A DNA stretch of 64,000 nt, from the NCBI GenBank assembly GCA_900472175.1, contig UCHD01000014.1:1-64000 (forward strand), read 5' to 3'. The DNA comes from Hyphomicrobiales bacterium (GTDB taxonomy: Bacteria > Pseudomonadota > Alphaproteobacteria > Rhizobiales > Rhizobiaceae). The number at the start of each line of letters is the position of its first letter. Position 1 is the first letter of the stretch. Below are positions 1-9,143 of the stretch, piece by piece. The notes below the pieces were generated by a model. The model saw only the letters and a program-made list of their open reading frames with translations, did not search any database and was not told where the DNA came from. The position numbers and the translations under genes are program-made.

Positions 1-146
1 CAGATATGCACGTCGGTGCCGCAGATCGCCGATTTCTTCACCTTGATCAGCACATCGTTGGGACCGGGCACCGGCACCGGCACATGCTCCATCCACAGGC
101 CGGTTTCAGCTTTGGATTTGACGAGCGCCTTCATCATGTTTGTCAT
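1..146 (-). CDS. tdh: L-threonine 3-dehydrogenase, N-terminal fragment (runs off the left edge)
   Basis: The first 48 codons are visible; the rest lies outside the window. The enzyme oxidises L-threonine to 2-amino-3-ketobutyrate with NAD+. The visible part has the [14 protein letters not shown] opening and the ICGTDVHI motif, whose Cys (about residue 42) is the catalytic zinc ligand of this medium-chain zinc dehydrogenase family. The ATG at 146 has AAGGA about 8 bases upstream; an in-frame ATG four codons in is an alternative. It lies just downstream of kbl on the same strand, giving the usual kbl-tdh operon in which the two enzymes convert threonine to glycine and acetyl-CoA. Confidence 0.93.
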   Translation of the reverse strand, partial: MTNMMKALVKSKAETGLWMEHVPVPVPGPNDVLIKVKKSAICGTDVHI

Positions 147-190
147 TCAGCATTCCTTCTTTTGGTCTTTTGGTTGCGCCGGCGTTGCTA

Positions 191-347
191 TCCCCTCTTC
201 TCCCCAGCGGGGAGAAGGGGCCCGTAGGGCGGATAAGGGGGCCGACACGGCACCGCTTCCAATTCCCGGATACTTGCCTCTCGCTTGCGCGCGAAGCATC
301 GCTCCCCCTCATCTGTCCTTCGGACATCTTCTCCCCGCTGGGGAGAA
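191..347. repeat. RIME-like rhizobial intergenic palindromic repeat
   Basis: Two copies of the palindrome TTCTCCCC-N3-GGGGAGAA (198-216 and 329-347) face each other in the gap between kbl and tdh, with a smaller TGTCC/GGACA hairpin beside the second. Paired palindromes around TTCTCCCC are typical of the intergenic mosaic elements scattered through Rhizobiaceae genomes. The element sits inside the kbl-tdh transcript, so it would fold in the mRNA. The identification as a RIME is from memory of the family; the palindromes are seen directly. Confidence 0.75.
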
Positions 348-364
348 GAGGGAGCAAGACGCCC

Positions 365-1552
365 TCAAATCACGCCCAGCTCTTTGCCAACCTCTTCGAA
401 CACCGCAATCGCCCGGCGCACGTCCGCCTCGCTATGTGCCGCCGACATCTGGGTGCGGATACGGGCCTGGCCCTTCGGCACGACGGGGAAGGAAAAGCCG
501 ACGACATAGACGCCCTTTTCCAGCATCTTGGCAGCCAAAGCCTGTGCCAGCGACGCATCGCCGAGCATCACCGGGATGATCGGATGGCCCTCACCGGCGA
601 GCGTGAAGCCGAGCTTGCCCATTTCGCTGCGGAACAGCGTAGCATTGGCCTCAAGCCGCGAGCGCAGCGCGTCGCCATTGTCGATCAGGTCGAACACTTT
701 CAGCGAGGCAGCCGCAATGACGGGTGCGAGCGTGTTGGAGAACAGATAGGGCCGCGAGCGCTGGCGCAGCCACTCGACGACTTCCTTCCTTGCCGAGGTA
801 TAGCCGCCGGAGGCGCCACCAAGCGCCTTGCCGAGCGTGCCGGTGATGATATCCACCCTACCCTCGACGCCGCAATATTCGGCCGAGCCGCGGCCATGCT
901 TGCCGACGAAGCCGACAGCATGGCTGTCATCGACCATCACCATGCCGCCGTACTTGTCGGCGAGGTCGCAGACCCCTTGCAGGTTGGCGATGATGCCGTC
1001 CATCGAGAAGACGCCGTCGGTGGCGATCAGCTTGAAACGCGCACCCTCGGCTTTCTTCAGCTCTTCTTCCAGCGCCGCCATATCGTTGTTGGCATAGCGG
1101 AAGCGTTTTGCCTTCGACAGCCGCACGCCGTCGATGATCGAGGCGTGGTTGAGCGCATCGGAGATGATCGCGTCTTCCTCGCCAAGCAGCGTCTCGAACA
1201 GACCGCCATTGGCATCGAAACAGGACGAATAGAGGATGGTGTCCTCAAGTCCGAGAAACGACGATATCCGCGCCTCCAGCTGCTTGTGCTCTTCCTGGGT
1301 GCCGCAGATGAAACGGACCGACGCCATGCCGTAGCCATAACGATCGAGCGCCTGCTTGCCAGCCGCAATCAGCTCGGCATTGTCGGCAAGCCCGAGATAG
1401 TTGTTGGCGCAAAAATTCAAGACCTTCGCCCCCGACGCAACCTCGATCTCGCCCGCCTGCTTGGACACGATCACCCGCTCCGACTTGTAAAGCCCGGCGG
1501 ATTTCAGCCCGGAAAGCTCCGCGGAAAGGTGGGACAAAAATGCGTTGCTCAT
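365..1552 (-). CDS. kbl: 2-amino-3-ketobutyrate CoA ligase (glycine C-acetyltransferase)
   Basis: This 395-residue PLP enzyme cleaves 2-amino-3-ketobutyrate with CoA to glycine and acetyl-CoA, the second step of threonine degradation after Tdh. It is a fold-type I enzyme of the alpha-oxoamine synthase family: the [12 protein letters not shown] segment, the PLP-binding VDDSHAVG (Asp about 208) and the Schiff-base lysine in [10 protein letters not shown] (Lys about 242) are all present. Length matches the family (about 395-400). I start at the ATG at 1552 because homologues begin [10 protein letters not shown]; the open frame continues upstream without similarity. tdh follows after a 218-bp gap filled by a palindromic repeat. 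Confidence 0.95.
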   Translation of the reverse strand: MSNAFLSHLSAELSGLKSAGLYKSERVIVSKQAGEIEVASGAKVLNFCANNYLGLADNAELIAAGKQALDRYGYGMASVRFICGTQEEHKQLEARISSFLGLEDTILYSSCFDANGGLFETLLGEEDAIISDALNHASIIDGVRLSKAKRFRYANNDMAALEEELKKAEGARFKLIATDGVFSMDGIIANLQGVCDLADKYGGMVMVDDSHAVGFVGKHGRGSAEYCGVEGRVDIITGTLGKALGGASGGYTSARKEVVEWLRQRSRPYLFSNTLAPVIAAASLKVFDLIDNGDALRSRLEANATLFRSEMGKLGFTLAGEGHPIIPVMLGDASLAQALAAKMLEKGVYVVGFSFPVVPKGQARIRTQMSAAHSEADVRRAIAVFEEVGKELGVI

Positions 1553-1628
1553 TGCAAATGCAGCCTCGTTTGAGCCGATGACGCTTTTCGCGTAACAGCG
1601 GTTTGAAAAATCCGTTTGGGAACGATGA

Positions 1629-1648
1629 GGAGGGCTGAACCGCCCTCC
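1629..1648 (-). terminator. Possible terminator hairpin between the opine-dehydrogenase-like gene and kbl
   Basis: A 7-bp GC-rich stem (GGAGGGC/GCCCTCC) with a 6-base loop lies about 70 bp beyond the stop of the leftward operon and before kbl. A T-run follows only some 20 bases later on the minus strand, so termination may be weak. It would separate the nine-gene operon from kbl-tdh. Confidence 0.4.
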
Positions 1649-1714
1649 CCTCCTCCGGCCTTGCTCCTTTGTCCGGCAGTTTACCTGACGCGAGAGCAAA
1701 GGCCGGGGCAACGA

Positions 1715-2800
1715 TCAGGCCGCGGTGGCGGCAAACCCGTTATGGCAGAGGTTTTTCAGTTCCTCCAACGACATTGCATCCAGTTGCAGGGCGGTAAGAA
1801 GGTCGTTCTCGGCGGTGAAGTCGCGGCCATACATGGCCGAGAAAATCCGCACACCGGCTTCATGCAATTCTGCAGGGTACCCAGCGAGGCGGCCGATCTT
1901 CGCCGTCATCACCAGACCGAACGGGACATCTTCGGTCACATAACGGCTGTCGGCCGTGGTCGGACCGCTGCCGCCATTGCCTGCTTCGTGCATTTCCTGG
2001 TTCATCTGGGAGATCGAACTCATCGGCACATGGAACGAAAGATGGAAATGCTGGAAGATGTTGCGCACATCAAGACCGAGCTTGGTGGCAATGGCGATCC
2101 GTTCCTGGTCGAGATCCTCGAGAAGACGCCCAACATTTGGCGTGACGTTCTGGCCCTGGCTCCAGCTTTCGCCCCGCTCCATGCGGGTCATGTTGCCGAG
2201 CGCGATCCCCATGTGGTTTTGCGGATTGAGGTTGGAAAGCGCGATCGCCATCAGGCTGCCGCGATCAAGGAAACGGTCGCCGAACAGATCCTTGCACACG
2301 GCGAGACCGGCGGCGCTGCGCGAGGCAGGCACGGTTGCAAGATCAACCTGTTTGCGGATCGTGTTTACATTGACGGATGTGGGGCTGAGCTGCCGGCCGG
2401 ACACAGCCGTGGTTCCCCAGGCGACAATCGTGGCGACGACGCCGCGCTCGGCAAGCAGGCGCGACAGGTACAGCGCGCCGAACGAGGCGTGCGAGCTGAA
2501 GACGACGGTCTGCTCGGCCGTGACGTAAGGCGCAATTGCGTCGAGAACGGTCTTGTGGCCATAGGCCGGGAGCGCGATGACCAGCACGTCCGCGCCGGCG
2601 GCAAGCTCTGCTGCATTTGCTGCGACAGCCGGATGGAACGTGCCTTTGATTGCTCCTTCTGCAGTCAGCGCCGCGCCGGCGGCCAAGGCCTTGGTGCGTT
2701 CGCCGGATGGTGACCACAATGTCACCTTGTGCCCTTGCTGCTCAACAAGAACAGCCGTTCCAAAGGCGATCGACCCCGCACCAACAATACCTACCCGCAT
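1715..2800 (-). CDS. NAD/NADP-dependent octopine/nopaline dehydrogenase-family protein
   Basis: This 361-residue protein opens with a Rossmann motif (GIVGAGSIAFG, residues about 4-14) and its length and C-terminal helical half match the octopine/nopaline dehydrogenase family. Family members reversibly join or split an amino acid and an alpha-keto acid at a secondary amine. Position suggests a catabolic role here: it is the last gene of an operon that starts with an ABC importer, so it may cleave an imported opine-like compound. RBS AAAGGAAA precedes the ATG. The substrate cannot be told from sequence; a ketopantoate-reductase-like enzyme is the alternative, less likely given the C-terminal half. 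Confidence 0.8.
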   Translation of the reverse strand: MRVGIVGAGSIAFGTAVLVEQQGHKVTLWSPSGERTKALAAGAALTAEGAIKGTFHPAVAANAAELAAGADVLVIALPAYGHKTVLDAIAPYVTAEQTVVFSSHASFGALYLSRLLAERGVVATIVAWGTTAVSGRQLSPTSVNVNTIRKQVDLATVPASRSAAGLAVCKDLFGDRFLDRGSLMAIALSNLNPQNHMGIALGNMTRMERGESWSQGQNVTPNVGRLLEDLDQERIAIATKLGLDVRNIFQHFHLSFHVPMSSISQMNQEMHEAGNGGSGPTTADSRYVTEDVPFGLVMTAKIGRLAGYPAELHEAGVRIFSAMYGRDFTAENDLLTALQLDAMSLEELKNLCHNGFAATAA

Positions 2801-2848
2801 TACAATTTCCTTTTCTCGTCAATCTATTGAACCGGTAAAAGCCGGTCA

Positions 2849-3463
2849 TCATTTTGGACGTATCGACGTCCGCTGCACGCCTGGCACGACATCACCGGAT
2901 GCAACCACCAGGAATGCACCGGCCCCGACCGGGCCGACGCTCTTTAGCGAATGGGGTACATCGGCGGCATAGCGCGCCGTTTCGCCCGCCCGCACAATCA
3001 TTGTGCTGCCGGCACTTCGGACGATGATCTCACCCGTGGTGCAGTGCAAATGCTCGATGGTGCCTGCCCCGTGCGGATCGCTTGCCAGCTCCCCTTCCGC
3101 TTCAAAACTCAGGAGATACCATTCGATCAGCGACACCATATTGGCCGGTGACAGGATCTGCAGAGTGCAGCTCCCGTCCGCGCTGCGGATGGTCGGCGTC
3201 AGGTTGCCGGGTTGCAGATCGATGATGGAGCCACCGCCGCGTTCCTCGCTGGCGCCGCCGATCAAACTGTTGAGATCGATCTTGAGCGCGCGCGTCAGGT
3301 GCCAGAGCGTTCCATAGGTAGGATTGGCATTGCCCCTTTCTATTTCCGACAGCATCGAACGCGACACACCGGACATGGCGGCAAGTTCCGCGAGTGTCAG
3401 GTTGAGTTCCTTTCGATAGGCCTGCAAGCGTGGCCCGATTTCGGGCGGATTGATCGAAAGCAT
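2849..3463 (-). CDS. XRE-family transcriptional regulator with C-terminal cupin domain
   Basis: This 204-residue regulator has an N-terminal helix-turn-helix (about residues 12-66, with LTLAELAAMSGVSRSMLSEI) and a C-terminal single cupin (about 110-195, including HLHCTTGEI) that would sense a small ligand. The start at 3463 has a strong GGAGAAGGGGG; an upstream in-frame extension has no family similarity. It lies within the importer/opine-dehydrogenase operon, 41 bp after the AhpD-like gene, so it probably controls that operon. The repeated CCGG-centred sites at 10459-10512 are candidate operators. Confidence 0.88.
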   Translation of the reverse strand: MLSINPPEIGPRLQAYRKELNLTLAELAAMSGVSRSMLSEIERGNANPTYGTLWHLTRALKIDLNSLIGGASEERGGGSIIDLQPGNLTPTIRSADGSCTLQILSPANMVSLIEWYLLSFEAEGELASDPHGAGTIEHLHCTTGEIIVRSAGSTMIVRAGETARYAADVPHSLKSVGPVGAGAFLVVASGDVVPGVQRTSIRPK

Positions 3464-3504
3464 GTTTTGTCCCCCTTCTCCGAACCCGTAAGCGTCGCGG
3501 CCAA

Positions 3505-4080
3505 TCACTCTGTGATCGGCTCGCCAAGTGTGTGCATGAGCCGGTTGGCCCAGCCGAATAGCGATGTGGACAGGATGAGATCGAGGATCTCGTCCTTGCC
3601 CAGGCCGGCCTCCACGAGTGCTGCCATATCGGCAGCGTTTGCATCGGGAGGGCATTTGGAAAGCTTGACCGCGAATGTCAGGATCGCCTTCAGGCGTGGA
3701 TCGATCTCTGCATCGACGCCATCGGAAAAGATCGCCGCGATGACGTCCTCATCCTTGGTCAGCTGGTTGTAGCGGCTGGCATGAACGGCGGCACAGTAGA
3801 TGCAGCGGTTGACAATGGACGCACCGACCGCTCCGATTTCACGCTCGGCGCGCGACAGGCCACCGCGGTTGTACATCACCGCGTTGAACAGCGGCGATCT
3901 GTGTTTCAGGGTTTCGACGTCATGCGCAAGCACAAGAACATAGTCCGAAACCTTGGTATTTGACGGCGTGATCTTCAGCGCCTCAAGTTGCTCGGCACTC
4001 GCTTCGGCAAGGTCAAGCGGTGCCACATAGGGCTTCCAGACCGGGATGTCGGTGGTAAAATCGTGGACAATGTTGCTCAT
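3505..4080 (-). CDS. AhpD/carboxymuconolactone-decarboxylase-fold peroxidase-related protein
   Basis: This 191-residue all-helical protein carries the AhpD redox signature CxxC-x3-H (CIYCAAVH, about residues 92-99), the active site of alkylhydroperoxidase D-like proteins. Its start overlaps the stop of the preceding CMD protein by 4 bases (ATGA), so the two are probably co-translated. It resembles the paired CMD proteins named after Agrobacterium vitis Avi_7169/Avi_7170 in family models, as far as I recall. In this operon it may remove a peroxide or act on a reactive intermediate made by the flavin monooxygenase next door; that role is inference. Confidence 0.82.
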   Translation of the reverse strand: MSNIVHDFTTDIPVWKPYVAPLDLAEASAEQLEALKITPSNTKVSDYVLVLAHDVETLKHRSPLFNAVMYNRGGLSRAEREIGAVGASIVNRCIYCAAVHASRYNQLTKDEDVIAAIFSDGVDAEIDPRLKAILTFAVKLSKCPPDANAADMAALVEAGLGKDEILDLILSTSLFGWANRLMHTLGEPITE

Positions 4081-4577
4081 GCAAGTTCCCGCATCAATTG
4101 CAGACCGGCGGCGACCCTGATCTGATAACTGACGAACGCAACAAGTTCCGATAGTCGCACGATGTCTGCGTCGGCAATCCCGGCTTCCTGCAGCAACTCG
4201 ATGTCACGGCGCGTCGCCTCCTTGGGCGCGTGTGCGACCAGATCGACATGCCGGATAAGCGCCTTCGTTCGAAGGTCGCTGCCACCGTCGAACCAGATGT
4301 CGGCGAGGCGGGCGGCATTGTCCGGCGCGCCGGCCTTCTCCAGCATCGCTTCGAAATGGTCTTCGAAAGCCTTGTGATCGTTGATCTTTGCTATGCGCCA
4401 GGCGAGTGCCGCGCGCTCGGCATGCGATAGGCCGCCGGGATTTTCCGGTGTCAGAGCGCCGTCGTGGGTTTGCTGGGTCAGCGCCACGATGTCGGCCCTC
4501 CCCGCCACCACTTCGGCGAACGCGCTGCCGGGGTCAATACCGGCGATCGCGGCAATCACGTCCTCGTTTTCAGCCAT
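4077..4577 (-). CDS. CMD-domain protein without the redox cysteines (Avi_7170-like)
   Basis: This 166-residue helical protein belongs to the carboxymuconolactone decarboxylase superfamily by overall pattern (LSHAERAALAWRIAKIN, and VRLSELVAFVSYQIRVAAGLQLM at the end) but contains no cysteine at all, so it cannot use the AhpD CxxC mechanism. It is translationally coupled to the cysteine-bearing paralogue downstream (4-bp overlap) and starts 12 bp after the flavin monooxygenase. A likely role is partner or non-redox subunit of the paralogue, as inferred from the coupling and missing residues. Confidence 0.75.
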   Translation of the reverse strand: MAENEDVIAAIAGIDPGSAFAEVVAGRADIVALTQQTHDGALTPENPGGLSHAERAALAWRIAKINDHKAFEDHFEAMLEKAGAPDNAARLADIWFDGGSDLRTKALIRHVDLVAHAPKEATRRDIELLQEAGIADADIVRLSELVAFVSYQIRVAAGLQLMRELA

Positions 4578-4589
4578 GCTATCGTCCTC

Positions 4590-6089
4590 TTATGCCTGCT
4601 TGCGGGCGGCGGTCTGCGTGTTGTCGGGCAAGGGCGATGCTGTCCACTCGTCGCCGCGCAGTTCGGGTGTGTCGTAGTCGAGCAGCCGCTGCCAATACTG
4701 GTCAAAATTCTCGGTATAGAGTTTCGCGGCAATCTCCTGTGCCAGCCATGCCGCGCCTTCGCTGATGCCAGGAATGTCGCCACTGACCTTTCCAAGGCTT
4801 GCCGTGGCGCCCGAATTGAAGCTGTGAATATTGGCAAGCCACGGCGCCTGCCCCGGCTCGCGCTCAAGGAAGGTAAAGTCATTGGCAAGGTAGGGGAACT
4901 TGCCCAGATCGGCATTTTCCTGACCGGCCGGTGGCGTGAAGCGGTCCTGCCACAACAGGATCTTGTCGGCGTAACCGTCGAGTTCCTTGCGGGCCAGCGG
5001 ATCGACGCCGAAACCGGTGCCAAGGATGAGGAAGTCGGCGCGAACCGGCTTGCCCTGCGATGTCTGGATGACGATCTCATCGCCGTCGAGTTCCGTCTTT
5101 TCGACCGCCGCGTCAAAATGGAAATAAGCGTTCGGATGGCGGCTGACACGCATCGTCGAGCCACGGGGAGCGGGCGTCTGCGTGCGCAGCGAATAGTTCA
5201 TGATCTGCCAGCGTCTGGCATCGCCCAGTTGGGGAAAGGCAGCGGTAAACCCGAACGAGCCGATACCCATCAGCTTGTTGACGCAGGGCATTTCCTTGCG
5301 GCGGATGAGATGGCGAACTTCGGTTGCTCCTGCTTCAAGCGCCTCGGCGGCATTGTCGACTGCCGACGCGCCGACACCGACAACGACGACCCGCTTGCCG
5401 CGCAGGGCGGCAAAATCGATCTCATGCGACGAGTGCGCCCAATATTTCTGCGGCAGGCCTTCAACGAAACCGGGAATGCTCGGATGGCCCATTCCGTCGC
5501 GGCCGGTGGCCATCACCACCTTGCGGGCGAGCACCGATTTTTCAGGCGCTCCTTCGCCAGCCAGCGTCAGCCGCATCAACTGCCCCTCGGGCAGGATGGT
5601 CTTGACTTCGATACCGTTCTCAACCGGCAGGGCGAGTACCTTGCGGTACCAGCAAAGGTATTCCATCCACATCGGCCGCGGAATCTTGTCGAGGGTTGCC
5701 CACGTCTCGTTGCCGAACTGGGCAATGTACCAGGCGCGGAAGGTGAGCGATGCCATGCCATAGGCCGGACCGGTCAGCTGCTTGGGCGAACGCAGCGTCT
5801 CCATACGGGCATAGGTCAACCACGGTCCCTCGCGGCCCTGTGGGTTGCGGTCGAAGATGCGGATGTTCTGAATGCCGGCGCCGATCAGTGCAAAGCTGGC
5901 GACCAGACCGCACATGCCGCCGCCGATAACGACGACATCATGCACCTTCTCCTCGCCGTCAGCGGCCGTCGGCACAACCCAGTTTGCCGGCGGATAGCAC
6001 AGGCAGGCAAGATCGTCGCGCACGCGCTGTTCCAGCTCCGGCAAGCTCGCCGCCGCGGATTGGAGCGGTGTCTGTACGTTATAGGTCAT
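4590..6089 (-). CDS. FAD-dependent NAD(P)H flavin monooxygenase
   Basis: This 499-residue protein has two dinucleotide-binding motifs: GGGMCG at about 56-61 (FAD) and GVGAS at about 238-242 (NAD(P)H), plus an ATG-type motif at about 194 and LGTGF in the C-terminal third. That architecture fits class B flavoprotein monooxygenases (N-hydroxylating or Baeyer-Villiger type). It probably oxygenates the imported substrate of the operon. It starts about 96 bp after the ABC ATPase gene and is followed 12 bp later by the CMD protein. The exact reaction is unknown; an N-hydroxylation or C-N oxidative cleavage would fit an opine-like substrate, but this is inference. Confidence 0.82.
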   Translation of the reverse strand: MTYNVQTPLQSAAASLPELEQRVRDDLACLCYPPANWVVPTAADGEEKVHDVVVIGGGMCGLVASFALIGAGIQNIRIFDRNPQGREGPWLTYARMETLRSPKQLTGPAYGMASLTFRAWYIAQFGNETWATLDKIPRPMWMEYLCWYRKVLALPVENGIEVKTILPEGQLMRLTLAGEGAPEKSVLARKVVMATGRDGMGHPSIPGFVEGLPQKYWAHSSHEIDFAALRGKRVVVVGVGASAVDNAAEALEAGATEVRHLIRRKEMPCVNKLMGIGSFGFTAAFPQLGDARRWQIMNYSLRTQTPAPRGSTMRVSRHPNAYFHFDAAVEKTELDGDEIVIQTSQGKPVRADFLILGTGFGVDPLARKELDGYADKILLWQDRFTPPAGQENADLGKFPYLANDFTFLEREPGQAPWLANIHSFNSGATASLGKVSGDIPGISEGAAWLAQEIAAKLYTENFDQYWQRLLDYDTPELRGDEWTASPLPDNTQTAARKQA

Positions 6090-6185
6090 GGTTCATCTCC
6101 GCCGGTCGATGGAACGTGTGGTTCACATTGACTGCCCTGCTGGTCTCTGCCCCACATTCCAATGGATGCGGGGCGCGGTTTTTTA

Positions 6186-7271
6186 TCAATTGTGGGCATG
6201 CCGGTCTGGAATGACCGTCGTGGTTTCGGGCTTCCAGCCGAGCCAGATGTCTTCGCCGCCTAGCTGGGCAACGTCGCTCGGGTGCACGAGCGTGTTGAGC
6301 ATCGCGCCGCCTCCGACTTCGACCATCAGCGAGGTATGGTTGCCCTTGAAGACGCGCTGGCGAATCTTGCCCTTGACGCGGTTTCCGCTGACCGGCTCCG
6401 CAGCCGAGCAATGGATCGCCTCGGGACGCAGAACGACGTAGAGGTGCTCGCCGTGCCGGGGCGTCAGCCCGCCGGGATTGGCGGTAATGGTGATGCCGTT
6501 CCAGTTCAGAGCGGCAACGTCACCCTCCGAGCTTATCACCGTGCTGCGCAGCAGGTTGGTTTCGCCGATGAAATTGGCAACGAAGACAGAGCCGGGCCGC
6601 CCGTAGAGCGTATTGGGGTCGCCCATCTGCTCGATGCGACCCTTGTTCATGACCACGATCGTGTCGGACATGGTCAGTGCTTCTTCCTGATCGTGGGTCA
6701 CGAACATGAAGGTCTTGCCGGTTTTCTCCTGGATCGCCTTGAGTTCGATCTGCATCTGCTGGCGCAGCTTGGCATCGAGCGCAGACAGCGGCTCGTCGAG
6801 CAGCAGAACGTCCGGATCCGGCGCAAGCGCACGCATCAGCGCGACGCGCTGGCGCTGGCCGCCGGACAGTTCGGCCGGCAGACGCGTGGCATAATCCTGC
6901 AGTTGGACGAGTTCCAGCAGTTCCGACACCCGGCGATGGATGCGCTGATTGTCGAAGCCTTTCAACTCAAGGCCGAAGGCAATGTTCTTGGCGATGCTCA
7001 TATGGGGAAACAGCGCGTAGTCCTGAAACACGATGTTGACGTTGCGCTTGTTGGGTGGAACCCGGGTCACGTCCTTGCCACTCAGCATGATGCGGCCGGA
7101 CGTTGGCGTCTCGAAGCCGCCAAGCATGCGAAGCGAGGTGGATTTTCCGCAGCCGGATGGTCCGAGCAGCGTGACGAACTTGCCGGCCTCGATGCTCAGG
7201 TTCAGGTTATCGACGGCGACATGCTTGCCGTAGCTCTTGTTGACATTGTCGAATTGGACGACGGGTTCCAT
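6186..7271 (-). CDS. ABC transporter ATP-binding protein (spermidine/putrescine PotA type)
   Basis: This 361-residue ATPase has Walker A (GPSGCGKST, about 37-45), Q-loop, signature LSGGQRQRV (about 135-143), Walker B (VLLLDEP) and a C-terminal TOBE-type regulatory domain, the layout of PotA/CysA-type importers. It powers uptake with the two permeases and the Tat-exported binding protein upstream. Start and the preceding permease stop overlap as TGATG. Substrate is not predictable beyond the polyamine/opine/amino-acid-derivative class. Confidence 0.92.
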   Translation of the reverse strand: MEPVVQFDNVNKSYGKHVAVDNLNLSIEAGKFVTLLGPSGCGKSTSLRMLGGFETPTSGRIMLSGKDVTRVPPNKRNVNIVFQDYALFPHMSIAKNIAFGLELKGFDNQRIHRRVSELLELVQLQDYATRLPAELSGGQRQRVALMRALAPDPDVLLLDEPLSALDAKLRQQMQIELKAIQEKTGKTFMFVTHDQEEALTMSDTIVVMNKGRIEQMGDPNTLYGRPGSVFVANFIGETNLLRSTVISSEGDVAALNWNGITITANPGGLTPRHGEHLYVVLRPEAIHCSAAEPVSGNRVKGKIRQRVFKGNHTSLMVEVGGGAMLNTLVHPSDVAQLGGEDIWLGWKPETTTVIPDRHAHN

Positions 7272-8065
7272 CAGCGGGTCCTCGCACGGCGGGTGATAAA
7301 TTCGGCGTACAATCCGACAGCGGCCGTAACCACCAGGACAATCGTCGCCATTGCGTTGATTTCAGGAGACATGCCGCCTTGCACCTTGGCAAAGATCAGC
7401 ATGGGCAGCGTCGGGCGGTATCCGCCCAGGAAGAAGGTGCGGACAAAATCGTCGATCGACAGCAGGACGCAGAAGATCATGCCGCCGAACAGCGCGGGTC
7501 CCAGATAGGGAAGCGTGACGCGGAAGAAGGCAACGACACCGTCAGCCCCAAGATCGCGCGCCGCATCGACGAGGTTGCGCGGCATGGAGCGAAGGCGTGT
7601 CAGAGCCATCACCACCACGAACGGTACCGCGTGGACGGTGTGGCCGAGAATGATGGCTGCCGTTCCCGTCGGCATGTCGATGGTCGAGATGAAGATACGC
7701 AGCGAAATCGCCGAAATCATCCCCGGCACGACGGCGGGTAGACATGCAAGGGCGAAGATGATCGTCCGCCCGCGTATGCCATCCGCGACGATCAGCATGG
7801 CGATCCAGGTGCCGAGCGTGGTCGCAGCGAGCGTAGAGGCAGCAGCGATCATGATCGAATAGAGGCATGCTTCCAGGAACTGCTTGTCCTGCATGACCTT
7901 GGCGTACCAGTCGAGCGTCCAGTCGCCGATCGGGAAAGCGACGAAATTGGCGTCCTTGAAGCTCATCGCCATCATCAGCGTAAGCGGCAGCAGCAGGTAG
8001 AGGATGAAGGCCCAGTAGAATGCGGTCAGCGTTGTGCGCGGAGCGTCGGAAACCATGTTGCGCAT
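7271..8065 (-). CDS. ABC transporter permease (PotC type)
   Basis: This 264-residue inner-membrane protein has about six hydrophobic segments and the EAA-type coupling motif (DAARDLGADG) typical of PotC permeases. I start it at the ATG at 8065, which overlaps the stop of the preceding permease as TGATG; the open frame extends further upstream but in that gene's antiparallel codons. It pairs with the PotB-type permease to form the channel of the importer. Confidence 0.9.
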   Translation of the reverse strand: MRNMVSDAPRTTLTAFYWAFILYLLLPLTLMMAMSFKDANFVAFPIGDWTLDWYAKVMQDKQFLEACLYSIMIAAASTLAATTLGTWIAMLIVADGIRGRTIIFALACLPAVVPGMISAISLRIFISTIDMPTGTAAIILGHTVHAVPFVVVMALTRLRSMPRNLVDAARDLGADGVVAFFRVTLPYLGPALFGGMIFCVLLSIDDFVRTFFLGGYRPTLPMLIFAKVQGGMSPEINAMATIVLVVTAAVGLYAEFITRRARTR

Positions 8066-9051
8066 CAGATCGCACTCCCTTTCTTGCCGCCGACGAGGCG
8101 CATGAAGATACCGGCCGCGATCAGGGCTGTTACCAGCATGATCAAGGCGAAGGCTGCACCCACCGGCCATTTGTCACTTGCGCCGTGGAAGAAGCCGCTG
8201 ATCGTTTCGGGGAACATGACGGTGTTGGGACCGCCGAGTAGCATGGGGGTTGCAAAGACGCCGATGCAGGTCAGGAACACCAGAGAACACCCGGACACGA
8301 TACCATCCTTGGACAGCGGCAGGATGATCCTGCGAAAGCGTGTGAACGGTCCGGCACCGAGGTCGGCAGCAGCATCGAGATACTGGCCCGGAATCTTCTC
8401 GATCGCCGAGTAAAGTGGCAGAAGCATATACAGGCAGATGAGGTAGACCAATCCGAAGCCGAGCGAGAACGATGTGTAAAGCATCGGAATCGGCCGGTCG
8501 ATCAGCCCGATTTCGCGCAACAGCACGTTGACCGCTCCGCGATTGGCCAAAAGCATGATCACCGAAAATGTGCGGATCAGTTCTCCGGCCCAGAATGGCA
8601 CCAAGAGCAGCAGCAGTGCCTTGGAACGGCCTTCCGGCTTGACGATCTTGGCGACATAGTAGGCGACCGGATAGACCACGACCAAAGTGGCGGCGGTTGC
8701 GGCGGTTGCAAAGATGAAGCTCTTGATCAGGGGCGTAAAGTAGAGCGACTCCCGGAAAAAGATCGCATAGTTGTCGAGGGTAAAATGCGATTCCACGCCC
8801 GGCTGGACCGGATAGTGGGACAGAAGACTGATCTTCAGCATCTGATAAATTGGACCGATATGCAGCATGATCAGCCAGATCAGTGGCACGCCGGCAAGAA
8901 GGATGACGCGGCCGATCGGAGACTCGACTGCGGCCCCCAGCGTGTGCCGGTAGATTGCGGAATTGACGATCCGCGCTATGCCGGTCGAGTACTTGGGTAT
9001 GGACGCACTGCGCCCTGCCGCATCCCCGGCTATCGTGTTGCTATTCACCAT
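8065..9051 (-). CDS. ABC transporter permease (PotB type)
   Basis: This 328-residue permease has a longer N-terminal tail than PotC-type partners, about six membrane segments and the coupling motif DAAADLGAGPFTRF. The ATG at 9051 is chosen over a TTG nine codons upstream. It follows the binding-protein gene after a 154-bp spacer that holds a stable stem-loop, and is translationally coupled to the next permease. Confidence 0.9.
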   Translation of the reverse strand: MVNSNTIAGDAAGRSASIPKYSTGIARIVNSAIYRHTLGAAVESPIGRVILLAGVPLIWLIMLHIGPIYQMLKISLLSHYPVQPGVESHFTLDNYAIFFRESLYFTPLIKSFIFATAATAATLVVVYPVAYYVAKIVKPEGRSKALLLLLVPFWAGELIRTFSVIMLLANRGAVNVLLREIGLIDRPIPMLYTSFSLGFGLVYLICLYMLLPLYSAIEKIPGQYLDAAADLGAGPFTRFRRIILPLSKDGIVSGCSLVFLTCIGVFATPMLLGGPNTVMFPETISGFFHGASDKWPVGAAFALIMLVTALIAAGIFMRLVGGKKGSAI

Positions 9052-9143
9052 CAAACAATCTCGGTTGGCGCAGCCCAACTGGTGTCGCCGTAAACCGGCG
9101 GTCAGTCATTGCGCGTTGTTAGGCTTGCAGGCCCTTGGCCGCC

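Noticed and set aside
140-1573. A 477-codon plus-strand open frame opposite kbl
   Set aside because: Antisense shadow of a GC-rich gene; kbl on the minus strand has full family motifs, and the plus reading has none.
4464-6131. A 555-codon plus-strand frame opposite the flavin monooxygenase
   Set aside because: No recognisable motif; the minus strand carries two dinucleotide-binding motifs in a full-length enzyme.
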